A stretch of 64,000 nt of DNA. Source: CALECP01 sp964389925. Its GTDB lineage: Bacteria > Chloroflexota > Anaerolineae > Promineifilales > Promineifilaceae. Position numbers and translations under genes: made by a program. Location of the stretch: contig CAYMGE010000005.1 in assembly GCA_964389925.1 (NCBI GenBank), positions 1 through 64,000 on the forward strand, given 5' to 3'. Below, one piece after another: positions 34,121 through 43,963 of the stretch; the stretch's first letter is position 1; each line of letters begins with the position of its first letter. The notes below the pieces were generated by a model. That model was not told where the DNA came from. It worked only from the letters and a program-made list of their open reading frames with translations, and made no database searches.

Positions 34121-36034
34121 CTAAAAGCCCAACTTCAGTGTTGCGTCGCTCAGGCTCGGCTCACGGCCGATCAGTGTGACCTCATCCCCCTCTTCAAGGC
34201 GCGTATAGCCGTTTGGCAAAATCACATTGCCCTTGCGCGTCACATCGAGAAAGAGAACATCGTTGGGCAAGCGCAAGTCGCGTAGAAGCTGTCCCGATAC
34301 ATCAGGGTTGCTGATTGTGACCTGTACAAGCTCGCGGCCTGAGTCTTGGTGCAGCAGAACAGCGGCCGATTGTGGCGCACGAACGCTCTGTTCGAGCAGA
34401 TTCACCATCGCAGAGGTGGGGTCAATGATGAGTGCGCCAAATTCGCCCAACTCTTTTTGGCGACTGAGGTCATTCGGCCGAACAACCTGTCGGCCGACTC
34501 CCAACCGATAGGCCAATGCCAGAGCAGCATGATTTGCATCATCGTCGTCCAGCAGCGTGACCAGTGCATCCGTGTTTGTTGACAACAAACCAGACAATGC
34601 ATTTTCGCTAATCATGGGAACGTGGTGGACGGCGAATTCGCTGTCTTGAAAATGCGCTACGTGTTCACTGTCAGTATCAGCCAATACCACTTGCCAACCT
34701 GTGCGCTGTAGTGAACGTGCCAGTTCAAGCGATTGGGCTTCAACACCTAGGATAAGTACATCGCGGGTTTTATCCGACGCTTGTTTTGTTGGTAAATTAG
34801 CTTCACCAACGCGCACCAATGCTTCCTTCAAGAAGAGTGGGCCGAAAATCTCATTCAAGACAACAACTGAAATGACTAACGTTGCAAACGCATCTCCCAG
34901 CGCGGGAAACTCGACGGCAACTTCACGTGCCAAGCCGAGCGCGATGCCGGCTTGTGTGATCAACGCCAGCCCTGCAAAGCGCGTAAATGCCTCTGGCTCA
35001 CCCGCCATACGACTACCAAAATACGCACCGATGTTGATGCCCAAAAAGCGAATAGCGAAAAGTGCTAGCGCGATAGGCAATGTCGCGGTCAGAATGTCGA
35101 GCTTTAAGCCCACCCCTGTCAACGTAAAAAAGGCGACGTAAACGGGTGGTGCAATATCGTGTAATAGCTCCTCAAATAATTTGCGAAAGTTTGTGTAGTT
35201 TGTGATGTAGAAGCCGGCAATCAGCGCGATGAGCAGGGGTTCGGCGTGCAGCTCAATCAATGCGCCCTTCGTGATGTCTGTCAAATAGTGCGAGCCTGCA
35301 AAAATAACATAGCCCAACGCCAGTACACCGCCCATTTTGATGAGTTTGTGGAAAGGGGCAGCCAGCAACGCATGCAAGATGTAGCCAGCCGCTGCACCTG
35401 CGATAATTGCCAAACCGAGATCAGCAATCAACACGAAAGCAAACGTGATATTGAAGCCAATGCCCGTCAGCAACGCGGACGCAATAGCGACTGCCACTGC
35501 AAACAAAATCACGATCAACACATCCATCGAGACAGTCACGCCGAGCAGCGTGCGCGTGAAGTTACCTTTGGCCTTTAGTTCTTTAATGACAGCAATCGTT
35601 GAGGGGGGGGAAAGCGCAAGTAGGATTGTTCCCCCCAACATGGCAACCGCGACGCGCTCCACAGTCGACATATCGGCCGCAAACGAGATGTAGTTTGTTA
35701 GCAAAAACAACGCAACACCTCCCAACGGAAGCGCGACCAAGACAACAAGACCAACAATCCAGCTTATACTGCGAACGCGGGTGCGAATCTCTTTTAGATA
35801 TAATTCACTGCCTGCGACAAATGCGATCACACCGAGCGAAATTTCATCGATGAAGCGCAAATCGGCCGCCGCTGTCTTTGGCAACAAGTTGAGAACAAAC
35901 GGGCCTGCAACGACACCAGCAAGTAGGTAGCCCGTGATGTAAGGAAGGCCAATGGCCGAAAACCATTGCCCAATTTTTTTTGCAGCAATGGAGATGAGAA
36001 AGAAGCTAACGGTCAGAAATAAGAGGTTTTGCAT
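34121..36034 (-). CDS. Kef-type cation:proton antiporter with TrkA-N and TrkA-C domains
   Basis: 637 residues. Residues 1-400 form a CPA2 transporter of about 12 helices, with IGLPYITGYLLAGVVAGPFVL near the start and FTLTGVGLKLDIL late. A Rossmann RCK domain follows (about 415-540; VLILGVEAQSLELARSLQ, then TGWQVVLADTDSEHV), and then a TrkA-C domain. The RCK glycine motif is altered (GVEAQS instead of GxGxxG), so nucleotide control may differ. It probably moves K+ or Na+ out in exchange for H+. The ATG at 36034 fits the transporter start; the 15 upstream codons are spurious. Confidence 0.9.
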   Translation of the reverse strand: MQNLLFLTVSFFLISIAAKKIGQWFSAIGLPYITGYLLAGVVAGPFVLNLLPKTAAADLRFIDEISLGVIAFVAGSELYLKEIRTRVRSISWIVGLVVLVALPLGGVALFLLTNYISFAADMSTVERVAVAMLGGTILLALSPPSTIAVIKELKAKGNFTRTLLGVTVSMDVLIVILFAVAVAIASALLTGIGFNITFAFVLIADLGLAIIAGAAAGYILHALLAAPFHKLIKMGGVLALGYVIFAGSHYLTDITKGALIELHAEPLLIALIAGFYITNYTNFRKLFEELLHDIAPPVYVAFFTLTGVGLKLDILTATLPIALALFAIRFLGINIGAYFGSRMAGEPEAFTRFAGLALITQAGIALGLAREVAVEFPALGDAFATLVISVVVLNEIFGPLFLKEALVRVGEANLPTKQASDKTRDVLILGVEAQSLELARSLQRTGWQVVLADTDSEHVAHFQDSEFAVHHVPMISENALSGLLSTNTDALVTLLDDDDANHAALALAYRLGVGRQVVRPNDLSRQKELGEFGALIIDPTSAMVNLLEQSVRAPQSAAVLLHQDSGRELVQVTISNPDVSGQLLRDLRLPNDVLFLDVTRKGNVILPNGYTRLEEGDEVTLIGREPSLSDATLKLGF

Positions 36035-36102
36035 AGTAGGCCGATAGTAGCGAATAGCAAAGGGTGCATGGAGAGCCAATACGCTACAGTTGGCGTGTCG
36101 AG

Positions 36103-36123
36103 TGGCCTATTGGGAGTAGGCCA
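36103..36123. repeat. Inverted repeat TGGCCTA-N7-TAGGCCA in a divergent promoter gap
   Basis: A perfect 7-bp inverted repeat lies 69 bp from the antiporter start and 67 bp from the response-regulator start. It could be an operator for either gene. Confidence 0.4.
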
Positions 36124-36177
36124 TTTGGCTTACTGTACGTGTGCTATGCACGCATCGACATAGGCATAAAAGTCAGC

Positions 36178-36183
36178 TATCTT
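36178..36183 (+). promoter_or_regulatory. Possible -10 box TATCTT for a leaderless response-regulator transcript
   Basis: TATCTT ends 7 nt before the ATG at 36191 and no Shine-Dalgarno sequence lies between. Confidence 0.4.
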
Positions 36184-36190
36184 TAGTTAC

Positions 36191-36835
36191 ATGAGTGAAA
36201 AGATAACGGTTGTTTTAGTAGATGATCATGATTTAGTGCGGGCGGGGACACGTCAATATCTCGAGCGAGCGCAGCGTATTACGGTGGTGGGTGAAGCAAA
36301 TGATGGATTGGTGGCACAAGCCGTGATTCGCAAACAGCGACCAGATGTTATTTTAGTGGACATTAAAATGCCAAATCAAGGTGGGATCGAGCTGACACGC
36401 TGGGTACGCGCCAATGTGCCAGTAGTCAAGGTCATTGTTCTGTCAGCGTATGACGACGACCCATATATCATGGCGGCACTGGAGGCGGGCGCAAACGGGT
36501 ATGTGCTGAAAAACACATCGCCCCTCAAACTGATTGGTGCGGTTGAAACGGTTGCAGCGGGTGGCTCTGCGCTTGACCCTGCGATTACGACAAAGGTGAT
36601 GGGGCTTTTGACGGGAAATGCTAAGGCAGAGGTTTCGGTTGATCTGACTGACCGAGAGATCGAGGTGCTAGAGCGGACAGCGAAGGGGCTGACCAATAAA
36701 GCGATCGGACAAGAGCTTAATATCAGCAGCCGAACAGTGCAGGGACATTTGCGTAAAATTTTTAGCAAGCTCGATGTCAACAGTCGCACAGAGGCGGTGA
36801 CAAAGGCGATGACGTTGGGATTGATGCAGCCATGA
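36191..36835 (+). CDS. NarL/LuxR-family response regulator
   Basis: 214 residues. The receiver is complete: the acidic pair in VLVDDHDLVRAG, phospho-acceptor Asp in VILVDIKMPNQGG, the conserved Ser in VIVLSAYDDD and Lys in GYVLKNTSP. The C-terminal LuxR helix-turn-helix is LTDREIEVLERTAKGLTNKA plus IGQELNISSRTVQGHLRKIF. The overlapping histidine kinase gene (ATGA) is its cognate partner. Targets are unknown. Confidence 0.95.
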   Translation: MSEKITVVLVDDHDLVRAGTRQYLERAQRITVVGEANDGLVAQAVIRKQRPDVILVDIKMPNQGGIELTRWVRANVPVVKVIVLSAYDDDPYIMAALEAGANGYVLKNTSPLKLIGAVETVAAGGSALDPAITTKVMGLLTGNAKAEVSVDLTDREIEVLERTAKGLTNKAIGQELNISSRTVQGHLRKIFSKLDVNSRTEAVTKAMTLGLMQP

Positions 36836-37758
36836 GCAATCGTAAGGCGCGGCTCGAACTTTATTTTATTTTTGCGATTGCGCTGGTTTTTGCCATTCTA
36901 GAGTTATACATCGACTCATTTGAGCGATTTGTGCGCTGGGCGGCCGAAAGTGAATCACTATTGGTCACGGAAGTACTGACGCTAGCAATTGTTTTATCAA
37001 TTGGTCTCTCTCTCTATGCGTGGCGACGTTGGCATGAGGTGATTCGCTTAGAGGCGGACAAACGCTCGCTGCAACGTTCAGTCTCGCTTGAGCAGGACGC
37101 GACGCGCCTGATGCGCTCATATGCAGAGGCAGTGATGCAGGGGCAAGAAACCGAGCGGCGACGACTGGCACGCGAACTGCACGATGACACCATTCAACGA
37201 CTGATTGTACTAAATCAACATGTCGAGTTAGCCGCCTTTGACCACGCAGGGTCGAGCGCAGCGGCCGACATGCTGCGAATGCAGCGGTTAATCACAGATA
37301 CCATTCAACATTTGCGCGATTTTGTTCAGGCGTTGCGGCCGACTTATCTCGACGAATTGGGGCTAACTGCTGCACTACGCACATTGATTAAAAAGACGCG
37401 CGAGCGCAATGACATCCTGCTTGAATTTGAAATTTTGGGAGAAGAAAAGCGGCTTGACGAAACGATAGAGCTTGCACTGTATCGAATTGTGCAGTCTAGC
37501 GTAAGCAACATGGTGCAGCACTCAGATGCAAGTAGTGGGCAGGTGGTCGTTGATTTTCGGCCGAATAACGCGCTTATCCTCACCATTGAAGATGACGGGC
37601 ATGGATTTGAGCTATTTGATGAAATGCAGTTGGTTAAAGAACGACACTTTGGCCTGATCGGAATGCGTGAACGGGCAGAATTGATTGGAGCAGATTATCA
37701 TCTGCATACGACAGTCGATGAGGGTGTGCAGATAGTCGTCAGCGTGCCGCTAGGATAG
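36832..37758 (+). CDS. NarX/DesK-type sensor histidine kinase (HisKA_3)
   Basis: 308 residues. Two transmembrane helices (LYFIFAIALVFAILELYI and VLTLAIVLSIGLSLYAW) flank a short extracytoplasmic loop of about 30 residues, so it may sense within the membrane. The phosphorylation box is RRRLARELHDDTIQRLIVLN (His in ELHDD). The HATPase is short: VQSSVSNMVQHSDASSG for the N box, then LTIEDDGHGFELF and FGLIGMRERAEL. It is translationally coupled to the upstream regulator. Confidence 0.93.
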   Translation: MSNRKARLELYFIFAIALVFAILELYIDSFERFVRWAAESESLLVTEVLTLAIVLSIGLSLYAWRRWHEVIRLEADKRSLQRSVSLEQDATRLMRSYAEAVMQGQETERRRLARELHDDTIQRLIVLNQHVELAAFDHAGSSAAADMLRMQRLITDTIQHLRDFVQALRPTYLDELGLTAALRTLIKKTRERNDILLEFEILGEEKRLDETIELALYRIVQSSVSNMVQHSDASSGQVVVDFRPNNALILTIEDDGHGFELFDEMQLVKERHFGLIGMRERAELIGADYHLHTTVDEGVQIVVSVPLG

Positions 37759-37813
37759 TCAGGTAGAATGATAGATTTTGCTGGCATTCGGTTATTTTCC
37801 ACCAAAGTTGGCT

Positions 37814-39049
37814 CTAACGTGGCGCACTCAAGTAGCCATCTGGCGCATCAATTCCGCCGCTCAACGTGCGGAGAAATGCCTCCAGTTGCCCCAACTGTTC
37901 CTCTGTTAGATTGAGCGGGACTAAGTCGTTATGCCCCACGATACCAATTCCTGCCCCCAGCCCACCGCGATTGTAATGCTCTAAGATGCCTGCTAAATCG
38001 CTAAATGCGCCATTGTGTGTGTAGGGAGCCATCTCTGCGACATTGCGGAGAGTAGGCGTTTTGAACGCCGCTTCTAGCTCTGGCGAATCGGTCAAGGTGA
38101 AGCGTAAATCAACACAATCGGCCGCGTCCGCATCACTCCACTGTGACAAACAGTTAAATTCATCTTCCATCACCAGTTCCGCGCCAACCAAACGCCCTTG
38201 ATCGACTGTGCCAAAAACATTTGTGCCGTGAAACTCATTGTTCGTAAACAGTGCGCCATTGTGACAGTTAACACATTGACCCGCGTTAATGAAAATATCG
38301 AGACCAGCAGCCTCATCCGCGCTAAATAGCTCGCGCATTCCGCGTCGGTCATCGGTCATGACCGCAACCGCATATTGGTCAAACCGTGATTCGGCCGGCA
38401 TAATTTTGCGCTCGTATGCTGCAATCGCTTTGCCGAGATTGACAAACATCTCTGTCACACCATCATCTGTTGTCAGATCGGGCAGTTCGCCAAAAATCGC
38501 GCTATATGTCGCTAGATAGTCGGGGTCAGTGGCGATCAGGTCAACATACTGTTTGCGGACACCACCGTGTTCGATAGGGCTTTCGAGCGGCTCTAGTGCC
38601 TGCGCCCACTGGCTATCTTTGTGACCATCCCAGAAAAACCAAGGACTATAAGCTGTGCCGACGATTGTTTGTGTTTTGCGTGACCCGCCACCGATAGGAA
38701 CGGCGAGTCCATCGGTGAAATTCAACTCTGGTAGATGACAGGTCACGCAGGCGATGTCATCATTGGCGCTCAAGCGCGTGTCAAAGAAAAGCTGATGTCC
38801 AAAATCGGCCGCCTGTTCATCATCTCCGTACATATTGCTCGGATCAGGCGATAACTCTGGCAAACTGCCAATCCACAGCGAACAGATGGTGGTTATCTCA
38901 TCGGCCGACCACTCCCCAGCCAGCCCTGCAAACGTTTCAGGCTGGCAAACCGGCGCGTTGTCTAGCACCTTTGGCTCATACTTGCTGCACGCGGCAACAA
39001 CAGTGATGAGAAGCGCAATGAGCGCAAGTTGAATGGCAGTTTTGAACAT
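37814..39049 (-). CDS. MauG/CcpA-type di-heme cytochrome c peroxidase lipoprotein
   Basis: 411 residues. The signal peptide ends at the lipobox TVVAACSKYE (Cys21). Two c-type heme sites are C101-x2-C104-H105 (CVTCHLPEL) and C259-x2-C262-H263 (CVNCHNGALF). LFFDTRLSANDDIACVTCH and TPTLRNVAEMAPYTHNGAF are family blocks. Such proteins reduce peroxide or carry out oxidative protein modification outside the membrane. Its start overlaps by one base the stop of the upstream YtkA/FixH-like lipoprotein gene (TAATG), so they form an operon. Confidence 0.92.
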   Translation of the reverse strand: MFKTAIQLALIALLITVVAACSKYEPKVLDNAPVCQPETFAGLAGEWSADEITTICSLWIGSLPELSPDPSNMYGDDEQAADFGHQLFFDTRLSANDDIACVTCHLPELNFTDGLAVPIGGGSRKTQTIVGTAYSPWFFWDGHKDSQWAQALEPLESPIEHGGVRKQYVDLIATDPDYLATYSAIFGELPDLTTDDGVTEMFVNLGKAIAAYERKIMPAESRFDQYAVAVMTDDRRGMRELFSADEAAGLDIFINAGQCVNCHNGALFTNNEFHGTNVFGTVDQGRLVGAELVMEDEFNCLSQWSDADAADCVDLRFTLTDSPELEAAFKTPTLRNVAEMAPYTHNGAFSDLAGILEHYNRGGLGAGIGIVGHNDLVPLNLTEEQLGQLEAFLRTLSGGIDAPDGYLSAPR

Positions 39050-39513
39050 TATGGCAAAACGAGATTGAAGGTGACAGAGTCGGTGGTTGAATCGGCCGTA
39101 ATATCAAACATCATCTCCCACCAGCCCGACATCTGATACTTCACCCCTTCGACCAAGTACACACCCGCCTCATCAGATTCGGTAACGGTTGGAGCAGTCG
39201 GAAAGCCATGATTGTGACCGGGCATGTTGCCTTTAATCGTGACGTTCGCGCCCTCCACTGGGTTTCCCTCTGTGTCGTCAACGTGTAGTTCCCATGTCAA
39301 AATCTCATTAATAGGGACAGGGTCTTGCGCTGGCTGAATTTCCGTCATAAATGCGCCATCATCTGTCATTTTTGACAAAGATTCATCTAGATCGGCTGGG
39401 ATATCCTGACTGGGCATATTCATCCCGCCATGCTCCATCTCTGATTCTCCCCCACAAGCAGCGAGAACTAGCGCAAATAATGCAATCATGCACCAATTTA
39501 AGTGTATTTTCAT
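39049..39513 (-). CDS. YtkA/FixH-like domain lipoprotein
   Basis: 154 residues. The lipobox is LVLAACGGE, followed by a short His/Met-rich segment (MEHGGMNMPSQ) suggestive of copper binding. A beta-sandwich follows: LTWELHVDDTEGNPVEGANV, MPGHNHGFPTAPTV and GMxY-like VKYQMSGWWEMMFDI. These features match YtkA-like proteins linked to cytochrome or copper handling. It is co-transcribed with the MauG-like gene, and a role in its maturation is plausible. AGGAG precedes the ATG. Confidence 0.8.
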   Translation of the reverse strand: MKIHLNWCMIALFALVLAACGGESEMEHGGMNMPSQDIPADLDESLSKMTDDGAFMTEIQPAQDPVPINEILTWELHVDDTEGNPVEGANVTIKGNMPGHNHGFPTAPTVTESDEAGVYLVEGVKYQMSGWWEMMFDITADSTTDSVTFNLVLP

Positions 39514-39526
39514 CTGTCAAGCTCCT

Positions 39527-39569
39527 AAAATAAAAGCGCGACCTCTTTGTAAGATCACGCCTTTATTTT
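39527..39569 (-). terminator. Terminator-like hairpin between the NYN gene and the cytochrome operon
   Basis: Minus-strand AAATAAAGGCGTGAT pairs, with G-U pairs, with a GCGCTTTTATT arm and is followed by TTT. It sits between the NYN gene stop (39607) and the lipoprotein start (39513). Confidence 0.6.
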
Positions 39570-39606
39570 GCCTAATGTCTGTAGGCATTTCCTTTAATTT
39601 TAGCCG

Positions 39607-42600
39607 CTACTTAGGATGTGCTTGTATTTGCAGTCCTTTGCCCGTCAAACTGATGTAACCAGCTTGCTCGGCCGCCTTCGCAAACGCACTAAAGCTCCTG
39701 AAGTTTTTGCCGTTTTCATCATGCAAATCCCGTGCTTCAAATGCGGGAGTAATTTTGACCATACGCGCCCGAATTGCAGTTAGGCGCTGGGAACGACCCG
39801 CTTCAACTGCATCGTTGACCGCTTGTGCAATTAGCTCAAAGCCAGCGATGAGCGGTTTTTTTTCCGCTGTTGGCGTGCCGCTATCCGCATCGGCAGTTTG
39901 TACTGGCTCTATATTGGCAACAGCCTCTTGAACCGCCTCACTCTCCGTCACGTTCGCTTCACCCTGAATCTCTGGCTCTTCCTTTGTCGCTGCCACAGGA
40001 TTCATGACTGTCGGTGGCTCGCTCGCTTCGGCCGGAGTCCAAGCGGCTTCTGGCATTTCAGATGTGTCTGCCTCAACATCAGTCTCGGTTTCCTTTGGCA
40101 GGCTTTCAGGAGTCTCGTTGGCAGCTTCTTCCTCACCCACACTCGTTGCAACGGGGGCAGGTGTTTCTTCAACTATATCCGCAGGACTCCATATCTCCTG
40201 TGTCACTTCGGCAGAATCGGTGGCAGCAACTTCTGGCTCGTCCATTGCGCTAACAGGGGCTGACTCAACGGTGGCTTCCTCACTTTCCTGCTCCTCAGCA
40301 GGTTGAGCTGTTTCTTCCTCTATTGGCGAATCCGTAACTGGTTGGGCTTGAGGCTTTGCATCGGCCGATTCTGCATTCTCATCTGCACTTTCAACTAGCA
40401 TAACGCGCCGATTGCGTCCTTTCCCTTCAGTTGTGACATATCCTGACTGGGCAGCGTCTTGTACAAAGTCGGAGAAGCGTTTGTATGGCTTCCCATTAGC
40501 ACCGTCGAGCTTTTTCTCGTCAAAAGCATCATCCAATCGGCGCATCCGTCGCTTAACTGTTGATAGTCCCGTCGATTTACCATCCGCCTGCAGACTCTCG
40601 ACAGCTTGTACCAACAGGTCAAAGGGGGAAGTCATCGCCTCTTCTGCAACGGCTTCTGTTTCAGTTGGTGACTCGGCCGCTTCCTCAACCGCAGCATCTT
40701 CAGCTTTTGTCTCACGTGTAGAGGGTTCACCGACATACGCACTGATCGCGTCTTCATCTTTGGTCAGTTCATAAAGACGTGGGCGCGTCCCATACGGTGA
40801 GATAATTGGCAAAATGTTGCTGCGCGTTGCTTCATTGATCAGTTCACGCAGTTCTCGGTCTGTCGCGTTGACGTTGTTACGCTCACGAACAGCCATGATC
40901 TCATTCCATATCTGTGTAAATTGCGCGGGGAACTTGTCATAATCGCGCAATGTCGAAACGATCATGCGACGCAGTTCATGATAGGAAACAGTGATTGCGG
41001 CTTGGGGAGCCTCAACAACTGGCTCTGGTTTAGCGGCCGATGGCTTCTGGAGAATTTCCTTTTCGACCATCTCGACATGCTCGGTAACGGCCTCTGGTGG
41101 TGCTTCCTCTTGGGCAATAAAGAGACGAATCAGAGCTTCGTCATCAGTAAAGCTGTAGAGCGTCGGCCGTTGCCCTTTCTTCGAGACATCTGTGAGCAGT
41201 CGAGAACGATTTGCCTCACTCAACAAATCGCGCAGATCATTGTTGTTGAGTTCGATACCACGTTCATTGCGAAGTTTGCGGACACCTGCCAAGATAGTCA
41301 TGAATGGTGCGGGATACTCATCAAAAGCGCGTAGTCCGTCAACGACCAGTTGACGTTGTGTCTCCTCATCGACCACAATTGCGCCACTTTTTGTCTCAGC
41401 CAACATCGCCTCAACCTCTTGAGCGTCGATGGTGTCTTCCAGATCAACGGTTGTGGTTGCAATGGCTGGGGTTTCTTCTTTTTGTGTTTCTTCGGCCGAT
41501 GACTCCGCCAAGAATACGCGGTTGACCGTTCCCTCTACCTTCAGACGCACAAGCCCGCGCCGCTCACACTCTAACACAAAATCCTTAAACTTGGTGATTG
41601 TGTTGCCTTTGTGATCTTTGTGGTCTTTCTCGTCAAAGTCAGGCACCAATGCCTTTAGCGAGCTTTTGGCGCGTGGCAAAACAGGGTCTTTGCCTTCGGC
41701 TACGATGAGACGAACGGCCTCAGCGAGTGCCTCAAAATTATCGCTAAATGTCGGTTTAGCCGGCTTTTCCTCGACAGCTTCCTCTTCTTCGTCGCTATCT
41801 TCAACAATTGCTTGCACTTCCTCTGGTGCAGTCTGTTGTAAGAATTGGGCAATCAGCTCGGCCGCGGCGTTCAACTGATAGGCACGACGACCATCTGCCT
41901 TGACAATTTGGGCGAGCAGATCGATTTTGACCGCCTCCGTCATCAATTCACGCCCCTCATTTTCATCGACAACGACGTTACTGTTAGCACAGTGGCGATG
42001 GCAGTGTGCGGCAAGCGACAAGAAAGAGGTCGGGTAATTGTTATAAGCCTGCATCGCTTCTAAAAATGCAGAGCGTGCAGCTTGACCGGTGATAGGGGTC
42101 AGTTCAACTTCTTCGGCTGGCTCGACCGATGCTTGTTTGCTAGCGGCCGATTGCACCTCAACCCTAACCCCTTCGCCGGACAGTGTAATATGTCCTGCCT
42201 TGACTGCGGCCTCTAAGAAGTCGCTGAAGCGCGCGAACCCTTCACCATCTTCATCGACGACATTTGTCTCCTCAAAGCCGGGAATGAGCTTGGACATGCG
42301 ATGTTTGATAGCGGCCGAGCGACGTGATTTACCATCCCGTTCAGCTTGGCGCACAGCACGCATCAACAGCTTGAAGGCATTTGCAAGCTCAATTGGCTCG
42401 TCCTCTGCATCATCATGCACTGGGGTTCGCACTGATTTCGATTCGTTTGGCAGATAGATCTCATGGCGATTGTTACGCGAGATGAGCTTGATAAAGCCTC
42501 GTCGTTGAGCTTCACTGACAAAATCCTTAAATTTTTGGAAGTTGCGCCCCTTCTCATCTTTATACTCTTTCTCATCAAATCCGCCGAGCAGCTCGATCAT

Positions 42601-43221
42601 AATTGGCTTGATGTTGGTCAAGCGTGGATTTTTGCCTTTCTCACGGATAATCTGCACGGCCTGAACGAGCGCGTCGTAGATGTTTGTCGGCCGACCTTTA
42701 ATAGGACGTGGCTTGCCTTCATACCCCTCTTCTACCTCGCTATAGTAGTAGAAGTCATCAACCGCCTGTGTGAGATAGTATGAGGATGACCCATCCACCC
42801 CAATGGCGATCACTCGCTTACCGCTGCGCTTCAAATAATTGACGAGCAGCATAAAATCGCGGTCGCCCGTCAGCAGGATAAACGTATTTACATCAGGATA
42901 CTTTATCAGCGCGTCCATCGTCTGAATCGCCATATAGAGATCAGCGACATTTTTGCGGGGTGAGTTGGCTTGCGTTGCGCCCGTTGGGACAAACTCAAGA
43001 TCGAAGCCGGATGATTGCAGCGCGTAGGTTAGCGCAGGTGAAATATAGGGTAGCCCCCAATCGGCATACGCTTTGGCGACAACGATTTGACCGAATTCCT
43101 GACATTTAGTCATCAAGGCATCAAAGTTTGCTTTTTGTTCAAAGCGATTTCGTAGTGAATAGACGATATTTTCATAGTCGAAGAATACCGCTACTTTATT
43201 TTGACCATTTTGTTCTGACAC
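39607..43221 (-). CDS. NYN-domain putative ribonuclease with five OST-HTH/LOTUS and three further winged-helix modules
   Basis: 1204 residues. Residues 8-160 are a NYN (LabA/DUF88) PIN-like domain: VAVFFDYENIVYSL (Asp15), NVADLYMAIQTMD (Asp94) and ILLTGDRDFMLLV (Asp120, Asp122) give the acidic nuclease pocket. Five OST-HTH/LOTUS domains lie at about 180-258, 275-357, 492-573, 864-944 and 1130-1204, each with a KxFSDFVxxAxxxG-type ending. A different winged-helix type occurs at about 378-460, 620-700 and 745-830 (YPAPFMTILAGVRKLRNERG, FPAQFTQIWNEIMAVRERN). Acidic Glu/Ala/Pro linkers separate them, the longest at about 950-1125. The architecture resembles animal MARF1, an RNA-decay nuclease. 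Specific RNA targeting here is inferred. Confidence 0.9.
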   Translation of the reverse strand: MSEQNGQNKVAVFFDYENIVYSLRNRFEQKANFDALMTKCQEFGQIVVAKAYADWGLPYISPALTYALQSSGFDLEFVPTGATQANSPRKNVADLYMAIQTMDALIKYPDVNTFILLTGDRDFMLLVNYLKRSGKRVIAIGVDGSSSYYLTQAVDDFYYYSEVEEGYEGKPRPIKGRPTNIYDALVQAVQIIREKGKNPRLTNIKPIMIELLGGFDEKEYKDEKGRNFQKFKDFVSEAQRRGFIKLISRNNRHEIYLPNESKSVRTPVHDDAEDEPIELANAFKLLMRAVRQAERDGKSRRSAAIKHRMSKLIPGFEETNVVDEDGEGFARFSDFLEAAVKAGHITLSGEGVRVEVQSAASKQASVEPAEEVELTPITGQAARSAFLEAMQAYNNYPTSFLSLAAHCHRHCANSNVVVDENEGRELMTEAVKIDLLAQIVKADGRRAYQLNAAAELIAQFLQQTAPEEVQAIVEDSDEEEEAVEEKPAKPTFSDNFEALAEAVRLIVAEGKDPVLPRAKSSLKALVPDFDEKDHKDHKGNTITKFKDFVLECERRGLVRLKVEGTVNRVFLAESSAEETQKEETPAIATTTVDLEDTIDAQEVEAMLAETKSGAIVVDEETQRQLVVDGLRAFDEYPAPFMTILAGVRKLRNERGIELNNNDLRDLLSEANRSRLLTDVSKKGQRPTLYSFTDDEALIRLFIAQEEAPPEAVTEHVEMVEKEILQKPSAAKPEPVVEAPQAAITVSYHELRRMIVSTLRDYDKFPAQFTQIWNEIMAVRERNNVNATDRELRELINEATRSNILPIISPYGTRPRLYELTKDEDAISAYVGEPSTRETKAEDAAVEEAAESPTETEAVAEEAMTSPFDLLVQAVESLQADGKSTGLSTVKRRMRRLDDAFDEKKLDGANGKPYKRFSDFVQDAAQSGYVTTEGKGRNRRVMLVESADENAESADAKPQAQPVTDSPIEEETAQPAEEQESEEATVESAPVSAMDEPEVAATDSAEVTQEIWSPADIVEETPAPVATSVGEEEAANETPESLPKETETDVEADTSEMPEAAWTPAEASEPPTVMNPVAATKEEPEIQGEANVTESEAVQEAVANIEPVQTADADSGTPTAEKKPLIAGFELIAQAVNDAVEAGRSQRLTAIRARMVKITPAFEARDLHDENGKNFRSFSAFAKAAEQAGYISLTGKGLQIQAHPK

Positions 43222-43963
43222 AGTAGTTCCTTACAATTTGGCAACTGAACCGAGAATATCATCGCAAAGCAGACCCTCATTTCAATCTCATTGAATCAAA
43301 AACAAAAATAATAAACGAATCATTCTTATAGAAATAACGCTTAATATCTAAGTCTCAAAGCATGCACGATTATTAGATGATAAGGCAAGACTCAATTGCA
43401 GTTTGAGTGGCGAGGTTTATTGGGAGGTGCAGAGGTAACGGAAGATTTGATTGATACAAGTTGCTGTACTATTCTGATTCTGCTGGATGGGTATTTCACA
43501 CGGAAAAACGAGCCGATGCGAAAATTTGACCGATTGCGCCATTTATCCTATTCATTTCAGCGATATTCTTGCTAAAGTTTAAGGGTAAACGTGAGGCAGA
43601 GCATTATTTCAAAAGAACAAGTTACACAGCGGCAACATAAAAATCTTTGCGTTGGCGATTCTGCATCTAACAATGAAGCGTAAATTGACCGCCAAAATTA
43701 TATCTCTGATCATAACAAAAAAATGTTTCGGATGGAACGGGTGCGGGAAATTGGGAGTTATTTCTTATGCAGATTGCGGCATGAATGAATTAGTCGATAA
43801 TGGAAGAAAGTAAGCTATTGCAGGTAGTGTTCGTAGAACGGACTGTAGTCTGTTCATCAGCAGGGGCAGACTAAAATCCGCTCTATGATTTCGCGGAGAC
43901 TCAAATGATATTGCTGACCGCTATGAGTTTATTGAATAGCAAAGCTGTTTTTGGAGCAGAAAA
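43222..43963. other. 742-bp gene-free region upstream of the NYN gene and the dehydrogenase gene
   Basis: No convincing ORF or RNA gene. It is AT-richer than its surroundings. It holds ACTCAA/TTGAGT (about 43388-43406) and two related palindromes at 43836-43883. It must contain the divergent promoters of the flanking genes, but no box could be chosen with confidence. Confidence 0.6.
43836..43883. repeat. Two copies of the GAGCAGACT-type palindrome
   Basis: GAACGGACT-GT-AGTCTGTTC (43836-43855) is a near-perfect palindrome. GGCAGACT-AAA-ATCCGCTC follows at 43865-43883. Both are variants of the unit at 9993-10012. Confidence 0.6.
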
